DNA from: Micromonospora sp. C28SCA-DRY-2
GTDB taxonomy: Bacteria; Actinomycetota; Actinomycetes; Mycobacteriales; Micromonosporaceae
Length of the DNA: 64,000 nt
Direction: 5' to 3'
NCBI RefSeq assembly: GCF_030519475.1
Contig: NZ_JAUMKD010000004.1
Location: 521,501 to 585,500 of the forward strand
The notes under the pieces were generated by a model, which was not told the DNA's origin, made no database searches, and saw nothing but the letters and a program-made list of their open reading frames with translations. The number at the start of each line of letters is the position of its first letter. The stretch's first letter is position 1. Shown in pieces: positions 58,284 through 64,000 of the stretch. A program made the translations under genes and the position numbers.

Positions 58284-59171
58284 TCAGCTCCGGGTGACCA
58301 GGCCGGCGTCGACGACGTACTCGCCGCCGTGCACCGCTTCGAACTCACCGCTGGCGGTGAGCAGGACCGGGTCCCACTGGTAGGTGCTCACCAGGTCCGA
58401 GTCGGTGGCGTCGTCACCCACGTTGGCGGCCGTGCGGTCGTAGCTGCTCGCGGCCTCCAGCCAGACCTGGTAGAGCAGTTCGGTACGGGTGGTCAGCGAC
58501 CAGGTGCCGTCCGGGTTGACGGTGGCGGAGCCGCCGCCGACGGCCTGACCCTGCCGGGCGCCGACCCGCACGCTGAGCACGCCGTCCGGGCCGGGGGCGA
58601 TGCCCGGCTCGCCCTCGTCGCGCTGGCCGTCCCGGTCCAGGTCGTGCCAGACGACGCCGCGTACCACGCAGCTGCCGGAGATCGCCACGGTCACCGAGGT
58701 CGTGTTGTTCTCGGTGCTGATCTCCTTGCGCTGCGGGGCGATCGTCGCGGTGATCGCCGGCCGGGAACCCGGCTCCGCGCCGGCCACCACCAACGGCAGC
58801 CAGAGCCGCGGTGCCCAGCCGGGCGCCACCGCCGGGTGGGCGCAGGTGTAGCTCGTCTCGCTGGCCACCGCACAGGTCCACTCGCCGTCGGTCGGGGTGA
58901 GCTCGGTGGTCCGTAGCCCGGCCGGCACCGAGACGGTGAGGCTGACCGGCCCCGACTCGCCGGTGCCGCCGTTGTAGGCGTCGACGTGGACGCGGAAGGT
59001 CTCGCCCTCCGCCGGGTTCACGACGTCGGTCATCATCAGCTCGACGAAGAGGTCGGGCTGGAGGCGTCCGGCCGCCACCGCGTCGGCCGGAAGCAGTGTC
59101 GCCGAGGCGCCGGCCAGCGCCACGGCGGCCAGCGAGCTGGCGAGGGTACGTCGGATCGAACGGGATCGCAT
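58284..59171 (-). CDS. secreted protein with DUF11-like and SdrD-B-like domains
   Basis: A 295-residue exported protein: signal peptide 1-34 (SLAAVALAGASATLLPADAVA), a beta-sandwich resembling DUF11/CARDB domains (about 40-165: PDLFVELMMTDVVNPAEGETF, NNTTSVTVAI) and a SdrD-B/Cna-B-like domain beginning VVRGVVWHDLDRDGQRDEGEPGI (about 168-280). No sortase motif or membrane anchor, so it is released or wall-associated. GAGGA precedes the ATG. Role unknown. Confidence 0.78.
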   Translation of the reverse strand: MRSRSIRRTLASSLAAVALAGASATLLPADAVAAGRLQPDLFVELMMTDVVNPAEGETFRVHVDAYNGGTGESGPVSLTVSVPAGLRTTELTPTDGEWTCAVASETSYTCAHPAVAPGWAPRLWLPLVVAGAEPGSRPAITATIAPQRKEISTENNTTSVTVAISGSCVVRGVVWHDLDRDGQRDEGEPGIAPGPDGVLSVRVGARQGQAVGGGSATVNPDGTWSLTTRTELLYQVWLEAASSYDRTAANVGDDATDSDLVSTYQWDPVLLTASGEFEAVHGGEYVVDAGLVTRS

Positions 59172-59312
59172 GGCGTCCTCACGTCGCAGGATCGGCCGCA
59201 CCAGGGAGCGGCGGCCGAGGTGGAGATCGACTCTCCTCCATCCATCCGGCGTTTTCGATGCCTTTGGCGTTACGTCCCCACTGATGTCCCACCCCCCGGA
59301 CACAATGGCGCG

Positions 59313-60137
59313 ATGGCAGCAGAGCACGCCGACACCGACGCGTTCCGGGGCGCGACCTTCCGGCACGCCGACCTGGCCGGGGCCGCGTTCCGCAACGTCG
59401 ACCTGGCCGGCGCCACGTTCCACAGCGTCGATCTGGCCGGCGCGACGGTCCGCGACAGCAACCTGAGCGGGGTCAGGATCGTCGCCTCGGCGATCAGCGA
59501 CCTGCGGGTCTCCCGGCACGCCGGGCGGGGCACGGTGGTCGTCGACGACGTCGACGTCACCGCGTACGTGGCGGCCGAGCTGGACCGGCGGCACCCGGAG
59601 CGGGTGCGGCTGCGCGCGGTGCGCACCGCCGACGACGTCCGCGCGATGTGGGACACCCTCGAACGCCTCTGGGCGGAGACCCTCGCCCGGGCCGAGCGGC
59701 TGCCCGAGGCCGCGCTGCACGAGCGGGTCGACGACGAGTGGTCCTTCGTCGAGACGCTGCGCCACCTCGTCTTCGCCACCGACGTGTGGGTGGGGCGCGT
59801 GATCCGCGGCGAGCCGACCCCGTACCACCGGCTCGGCCTGCCGCCCACCGACACCTCGCCGGCCGGCGCCGCCGAACTCGGCATCGACCTCGCCGCCCGC
59901 CCCGCGTACGCCGAGGTGGTGGCGGTCTTCGCCGACCGCCGGCGGCGGGTGCGCGAGGTCGTCGCGGCGGTCACCGACGCGGAGCTGGCGGAGATGCGTA
60001 CCGCCGAGCTGACGCCGGAGTGGGGCGTGGAGTCGCATCCGGTCGGCGAGTGCCTCCGGGTGGTGCTGGAGGAACACTGCGAGCACCGCCGCTTCGCGGT
60101 GCGCGACCTCGCCGTGCTGGAGGCGCGCGGGGCGTGA
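59313..60137 (+). CDS. pentapeptide-repeat / DinB-like fusion protein
   Basis: A 274-residue protein with two parts. Residues 10-60 are pentapeptide repeats (FRGATFRHADLAGAAFRNVDL and the following copies). Residues about 95-272 are a DinB-like four-helix bundle: DEWSFVETLRHLVFATDVWVG supplies the first metal His and LEEHCEHRRFAVRDLA the second pair, the pattern of mycothiol- or metal-dependent DinB proteins. ATG follows CACAAT (59301-59306) by 6 bases, so probably leaderless. Likely cytoplasmic; substrate unknown. Confidence 0.82.
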   Translation: MAAEHADTDAFRGATFRHADLAGAAFRNVDLAGATFHSVDLAGATVRDSNLSGVRIVASAISDLRVSRHAGRGTVVVDDVDVTAYVAAELDRRHPERVRLRAVRTADDVRAMWDTLERLWAETLARAERLPEAALHERVDDEWSFVETLRHLVFATDVWVGRVIRGEPTPYHRLGLPPTDTSPAGAAELGIDLAARPAYAEVVAVFADRRRRVREVVAAVTDAELAEMRTAELTPEWGVESHPVGECLRVVLEEHCEHRRFAVRDLAVLEARGA

Positions 60138-60144
60138 CGCCGGC

Positions 60145-60432
60145 TCAGTCCGCGACCGTCAGCCGGACGGTCACGGTGTCGCCCACCTCGAGGTCCTCGT
60201 CCCTGCGCACCCGCGTCTTCACCGGTACGACGTAGCCCCCGTCCTTGGGCCACAGCGAGGTCTGCCACTCGCTCGCCCCGATGCGGACGGTCACCGGGAT
60301 CATGCCCCAGCCGTAGCTGACCTGCGCGGAGGTGGCCGCCAGCTCCCGGCACTCCGGTGCCGGGACGCTGACGAAGTGCCAGGGTGCCGGGCCCCGCCAG
60401 AACCAGATCTCCCCGTCGAACTCCAGCTCCAT
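60145..60432 (-). CDS. DUF1905 domain protein
   Basis: A 95-residue beta-barrel protein: LEFDGEIWFWRGPAPWHFVSVP, YGWGMIPVTVRIGASEWQTSL and YVVPVKTRVRRDEDLEVGDTV are the DUF1905 pattern. The fold is small and of unknown function. The ATG follows TATCCT (60439-60444 on plus) by 6 bases, a leaderless start. Convergent with the DinB fusion gene, 7 bp apart. Confidence 0.88.
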   Translation of the reverse strand: MELEFDGEIWFWRGPAPWHFVSVPAPECRELAATSAQVSYGWGMIPVTVRIGASEWQTSLWPKDGGYVVPVKTRVRRDEDLEVGDTVTVRLTVAD

Positions 60433-60540
60433 CGCCGCAGGATACGGAGATCGGGGCCCGGGGCAAGACCCGGCCGACGGGCGTCCTCGCCGGAGGAGCG
60501 GCTGTTTTGCCCGGTGCCGGTATGGGCATCGCTACCAGGT

Positions 60541-62121
60541 ATGGAGACCGGGGAGCTGCTCAACGGTCGGTACCGGCTGGTGGATCGCCTGGGCGCGGGT
60601 GGCATGTCGGTGGTGTGGCGCGCCCATGACGAGGTGCTCGGCCGGGACGTGGCGGTCAAGATGCTGTCGACCAGCCTGGCCGCCGACCCGCACCTGCTGC
60701 GACGCGTCCGGCTGGAGGCGCGGTCGGCCGCGCGGCTGCGCCACCCCAACATCGTCGAGGTGTACGACTACGGCGAGACGACCGACGCCGGCGGGCGCCG
60801 ACTGCCCTACGTGGTGATGGAGCTGGTCGAGGGCCGCTCGCTGGCGCAGCTGCTGACCGGTGGTGCCCTGCCGTGGCGGGTGGCCGTGCTGACCTGCGCG
60901 CAGGTCGCCGCCGCCCTGGCGGCGGCCCATGACCGCGGCATCGTGCACCGTGACGTCAAACCCGCCAACGTGATGGTGACGGCGGCCGGGGTGAAGCTGG
61001 TCGACTTCGGAGTCTCCGCCGCGTCCGGTGACGCGGACGGCCCGGCCGGTCCGCTGCTCGGCACGCCGGCCTACCTGGCTCCCGAGCGGCTCAGTGCCGG
61101 GGTGGTCCAGCCGGCGACCGACGTGTACGCGCTCGGCCTGCTGCTGTACCGGGCGCTGGCCGGGACCCTGCCCTGGCGCGCCTCGACCACCACCCAGATG
61201 CTGACCGCACACCGCTACCAGGAGCCAGCCGTCCTGCCACCGGTCGACGACCTCCCGCCCGAGGTGGCCGAGCTGTGCCGGAGCTGCCTGGACAAGGACC
61301 CCGGCCAGCGCCCCGGCGCGGCCGAGCTGGCCCGACGGCTGGGCGGGATCGCCGGCCTCCCGCCCGCCACCCTCGTCGTACCCGACCGGGACGTCGCCGG
61401 CGGGACGGGGCTCGCCGAGGCGGCGGCACCGCTCGGGTCCGCCCGGGCCACCGACCTGACCAGGGTCGCCGTCGGGCTGCTGACCGCACCCCCGCACCAG
61501 GCGCTCCGGGCGCGCTGGCACGGACTGTCGGCGCACGCGCGTCGGCAGGTGGTGGCGGTCGGCGTGGTCGCCCTGCTGGCGCTGACCACGGCCGGCGCCA
61601 GTTGGGTGGTCGCGGCATCCGGCCGGGACGACGAGCCGTCCCGGGTCGCGACGCCCGCCGCCGTCACCGGTATGGGCGAGCGGAAGCCGGAATGCAGCGT
61701 CCGCTACACCGTCCGGGGCGCCGTCAACGGCCGTTTCTCCAGCGCTGTCAGCGTCTCCAACACCGGCACCACGCCCATCGACGACTGGCAGTTGACCTTC
61801 GACCTGCCCGGCGAGCAACGGCTGCTGTCGGGCTCACCTGGCACGTGGCGGCAGACCGGCCGCTCCGTGCAGGTACGCGGCGGCGACCTGCCGGCCAAGA
61901 AGTCCTTCGCCGGCCGCTTCGACGGCACCTACCGGGGCGTGAACGCCCTGCCCACCGCGGTCACGCTCAACGGCACCCGGTGCCAGCTGACGTTCTCCGT
62001 CGCCGGCCAGACCACCCGCCCCGACCCGCCGGAAGACAAGGGCAGGGACGACAAGGGCAAGAAGAAGGACGAAGGAAAGAAGGACGACGAGAAGAAGGAC
62101 GAGGAGAAGGACGACGACTAG
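60541..62121 (+). CDS. receptor-like Ser/Thr protein kinase with extracellular CBM2-type domain
   Basis: A 526-residue membrane kinase of the bacterial PknB class. The kinase domain (about 11-265) has LGAGGMSVVWRA (P-loop), Lys40 in VAVKML, HRDVKPAN with catalytic Asp138, Asp155 in DFGVS and GTPAYLAPE. One membrane helix follows (about 336-355, VGVVALLALTTAGASWVVA). The outer part (about 384-482) begins and ends with Cys (ECSVRYTV, NGTRCQL) and matches a CBM2 cellulose/chitin-binding fold: DDWQLTFDLPG, GTWRQTG and YRGVNALPTAVTLNGTRC. The tail (490-526) is almost only Lys, Asp and Glu. It may sense polysaccharide outside the cell. The stop is shared with the convergent XRE gene. Confidence 0.87.
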   Translation: METGELLNGRYRLVDRLGAGGMSVVWRAHDEVLGRDVAVKMLSTSLAADPHLLRRVRLEARSAARLRHPNIVEVYDYGETTDAGGRRLPYVVMELVEGRSLAQLLTGGALPWRVAVLTCAQVAAALAAAHDRGIVHRDVKPANVMVTAAGVKLVDFGVSAASGDADGPAGPLLGTPAYLAPERLSAGVVQPATDVYALGLLLYRALAGTLPWRASTTTQMLTAHRYQEPAVLPPVDDLPPEVAELCRSCLDKDPGQRPGAAELARRLGGIAGLPPATLVVPDRDVAGGTGLAEAAAPLGSARATDLTRVAVGLLTAPPHQALRARWHGLSAHARRQVVAVGVVALLALTTAGASWVVAASGRDDEPSRVATPAAVTGMGERKPECSVRYTVRGAVNGRFSSAVSVSNTGTTPIDDWQLTFDLPGEQRLLSGSPGTWRQTGRSVQVRGGDLPAKKSFAGRFDGTYRGVNALPTAVTLNGTRCQLTFSVAGQTTRPDPPEDKGRDDKGKKKDEGKKDDEKKDEEKDDD

Positions 62122-62399
62122 GCGGCGCCACGCCTGGGGGTGACCGGGACGGGGAGGTCGGCCAGCCAGACATCGGCCAGGTCGCTGAGGGGAACGTCGA
62201 GGGCCTGGCTGAGGCAGACCACGGTGCCGAACGCCGGGGCGGGAAGGCGGCCCGCCTCGATCTTGCGCAGCGTCTCGGGGGAGATGCCGGCCGCCACGGC
62301 CACCTCGACGAGGCTGCGGCCGGCGCGCGCGGCCCGGAGGGCGGCTCCGAGGCGCTGGCCCGCTGCGATCTGTTCGGCGGTGAGTGGTTGGCGAACCAT
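62118..62399 (-). CDS. XRE-family helix-turn-helix regulator
   Basis: A 93-residue regulator consisting of one Cro/CI-type HTH: AALRAARAGRSLVEVAVAAGISPETLRKIEAGRLPAPAF (about 19-57). Divergent from the aminopeptidase gene with a palindrome in the gap, so it probably represses that promoter. Its TAG stop and the kinase TAG stop lie on opposite strands of one CTAG (62118-62121). ATG at 62399 is the start fitting the domain; GGAGGG lies 13 bases before it. Confidence 0.82.
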   Translation of the reverse strand: MVRQPLTAEQIAAGQRLGAALRAARAGRSLVEVAVAAGISPETLRKIEAGRLPAPAFGTVVCLSQALDVPLSDLADVWLADLPVPVTPRRGAA

Positions 62400-62451
62400 G
62401 CGAGCAGGATATCCCTCCGGAGCGCCCCGACCTGGCGTGGTATAAAAATAA

Positions 62452-62467
62452 CGGTATAACAATACCG
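62452..62467. promoter_or_regulatory. palindromic site between XRE and aminopeptidase genes
   Basis: CGGTAT-AACA-ATACCG lies in an unusually AT-rich stretch (TATAAAAATAACGGTATAAC), just before the aminopeptidase ribosome site. A likely XRE operator over the promoter. Confidence 0.55.
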
Positions 62468-62488
62468 CATCCGGAGGGGGAGACTGTC

Positions 62489-63307
62489 GTGATCGAGCTC
62501 AAGTCCGCCGAGGAGATCGGCCGGATGGCGGTGGCCGGCCAGTTCGTCGGTGAGCTGCTCGCCGAGCTGAGCGGTGTCGCCGCGGTCGGCGTCAACCTGA
62601 TGGATATCGAACACCACGCCCGCCGCCGGATCGCCGAACGCGGCGCCGAATCCTGCTACTGGGACTACGCCCCGTCGTTCGGCCGCGGCCCGTTCCGCAA
62701 CGTGCTGTGCCTGTCGGTCAACGACGCGGTGCTGCACGGCCTGCCGCACGACTACGTTCTGCGCGACGGTGACCTGCTCAGCATCGACATGGCGGTCGGG
62801 ATCGACGGCTGGGTCGCCGACTCCGCGCTCTCCGTCATCGTCGGCACCGGCGACCCGGCCGATGAGAAGCTGATCGAGGCCACCGAGGTCGCACTGGAAA
62901 CCGGTATCGCCGCCGCCCAGCCCGGCGGCCGCCTCGGCGACATCTCGGCCGCGATCGGCGAGGTCGCCCGCTCCTACGGCTACGGCGTCAACGCCGAGTT
63001 CGGCGGCCACGGCATCGGCCGCACCATGCACGAGGCCCCGCACGTCGCCAACACCGGTCGCGCCGGCCGTGGCCTGAAACTCCACCCGGGCCTCACCATC
63101 GCCATCGAGCCCTGGTTCTGCCGCTCCACCGACAAGATCAGGTTCGACAGCGACGGCTGGACGATCCGCTCCGCCGACGGCTCCCGCACCGCCCACTCCG
63201 AGCACACGGTCGCCATCACGCCGTCCGGCCCCCGGGTCCTGACCCGCCGCCCGGCTCCCGACGGCAGCTCGGCCGATCCCACCAGGAAGCCCGCCACCGC
63301 CGCCTGA
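62489..63307 (+). CDS. map: methionine aminopeptidase, type I
   Basis: Removes N-terminal Met from new proteins. The 272-residue enzyme has the five metal ligands: Asp in SIDMAVG, Asp in VADSALS, His in GHGIGRTMHE, Glu in IAIEPW and Glu in HSEHTVAI. GGAGGGGGAG precedes GTG at 62489. Actinomycetes usually have other map genes beside secY or elsewhere, so this copy, next to an XRE regulator, is probably an extra, regulated one (inference). The last 25 residues are a disordered extension. Confidence 0.93.
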   Translation: MIELKSAEEIGRMAVAGQFVGELLAELSGVAAVGVNLMDIEHHARRRIAERGAESCYWDYAPSFGRGPFRNVLCLSVNDAVLHGLPHDYVLRDGDLLSIDMAVGIDGWVADSALSVIVGTGDPADEKLIEATEVALETGIAAAQPGGRLGDISAAIGEVARSYGYGVNAEFGGHGIGRTMHEAPHVANTGRAGRGLKLHPGLTIAIEPWFCRSTDKIRFDSDGWTIRSADGSRTAHSEHTVAITPSGPRVLTRRPAPDGSSADPTRKPATAA

Positions 63308-63713
63308 CCCACTGCCCGCTCCAATTGGGACTCGGGGCGCTATCAGGAGCTCTTCGCCAGCCTGGCAAACACCGTCCTAGAGGATTCCTGGGTCCTGAGC
63401 GTTGAGGCCGCGCTGACCCGGCTGATCTTCACGCTTGAGCTGGTTCTGGCACCGGCCCACCCCCGGCTACAGTCGGCCGGTACCTGGCGAGGCTCGCTGC
63501 TGCCGCAGGGGCAGGCTCGTGGTGGAGAGCGATGCGGCCGTGTTTCTTCGCAGGTCCGCACTTCCGCCGGCCGTCGACACGGCCCGCGAAGTCGACTACG
63601 GCCACATGGACCAATCGGTATCAGGACCTGCGTGACACTCCCGTCTTCATCGGGGTCGCGGACGTCGGTGATACTTCGTTGCCCGCTAATCATGGGGGAC
63701 AAGGAGCAGCCGC
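63308..63713. other. gap with possible decayed coding sequence
   Basis: About 400 bp less GC-biased than its neighbours and without a supported gene. One frame (63311 onward) reads plausibly as protein without a start (RYQELFASLANTVLEDSW and on to about 63470), and another ends at 63635 with AVDTAREVDYGHMDQSV, suggesting remnants of broken genes. The 15-mer TGAGCTGGTTCTGGC occurs here (about 63436) and again inside the next gene (about 63765). Confidence 0.4.
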
Positions 63714-64000
63714 ATGGAGTCCCAGTCCAGAAACCTCGACGACGCCGTCGCACGTGCGCGTGAGCTGGTTCTGGCCAAGCAGTATGAGCCTGCCATTTCG
63801 CTGCTGCGCGCGTATCTGACGACGCATCCGGAGGACGCCGTTGCGTGGCGCCGCCTCGCCGGGGCGTTGATCGGGGCCGGCGACCATGCCGCTGCGGTCG
63901 ATGCGGCCGGCCGAGCAATCGAAGTCAGCCCCGAGGACGTAGCGGCGCACCGCCACCGGGCGCTGGCTCATTCCCTGCTCGCCCGGCATCGGGCGTCGTA
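63714..64000 (+). CDS. TPR-repeat protein (5' end only)
   Basis: Translation from ATG at 63714, after AAGGAG (63701-63706), is open to the window edge, giving 95 residues. They form tetratricopeptide-like helix pairs: ARELVLAKQYEPAISLLRAYL, PEDAVAWRRLAGALIGAGDH, AAAVDAAGRAIEVSPEDVAA and HRHRALAHSLLARH. Codon use has more A/T at third positions than most genes here. No domain other than TPR is visible in this part; partners and full length unknown. Confidence 0.75.
   Translation, partial: MESQSRNLDDAVARARELVLAKQYEPAISLLRAYLTTHPEDAVAWRRLAGALIGAGDHAAAVDAAGRAIEVSPEDVAAHRHRALAHSLLARHRAS

Overview
The window looks like chromosomal DNA of a filamentous actinomycete, most likely a member of the Micromonosporaceae. 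The signs are very high GC with strong G/C bias at third codon positions, bldC, an F420-dependent oxidoreductase, a DUF2786 protein, a cobalamin riboswitch in front of bluB, and many genes whose start codon lies 6-7 bases after a TAnnnT-type -10 element (leaderless transcription). The genus is inferred from gene content; no rRNA is present.

Layout. 1-7.5 kb: end of a small unknown gene, bldC, an F420/PPOX oxidoreductase, a methyltransferase, a small Ca-binding-repeat protein, a hydroxyacyl-CoA dehydrogenase/enoyl-CoA hydratase pair, and an orphan substrate-binding lipoprotein whose two halves appear in swapped order (a natural circular permutation). 7.6-13.3 kb: a Gly/Gln-rich protein, a CmtR-like metal sensor with a CDF exporter and a membrane methyltransferase, a RidA/WYL divergent pair with a clear operator, an orphan Imm5-like immunity protein, and a tRNA-Glu/Asp/Phe cluster. 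13.4-19.5 kb: a polysaccharide deacetylase and a carotenoid block (crtE-crtI-idi-CarH/LitR-like regulator on minus, crtB on plus). 19.5-22.2 kb: a serine hydrolase and a flavoprotein disulfide reductase.

22.3-36.3 kb is the most coherent system: a LacI repressor, a sugar ABC importer, a GH13 alpha-glucosidase and two large secreted GH87-type beta-helix alpha-glucanases with carbohydrate-binding modules. I read it as a locus for digesting and importing alpha-1,3-glucan, a fungal cell wall polymer. 36.3-39.1 kb: a crotonase-like protein, a cobalamin riboswitch controlling bluB (apparently with a CTG start), and a membrane Rieske protein. 39.3-50.0 kb: a Tad-type pilus/secretion operon on minus with the prepilin peptidase divergent on plus.

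50.0-64.0 kb: a PAP2 phosphatase, a GH65 phosphorylase, a GNAT acetyltransferase, an LtrA-like membrane protein, a TetR/carboxylesterase pair with twin palindromic operators, a secreted repeat protein, a pentapeptide-DinB fusion, a DUF1905 protein, a receptor-like Ser/Thr kinase with an extracellular CBM2-type domain, a divergent XRE regulator/methionine aminopeptidase pair, and the start of a TPR protein cut by the window edge. No CRISPR array, transposase, integrase or phage gene was seen.
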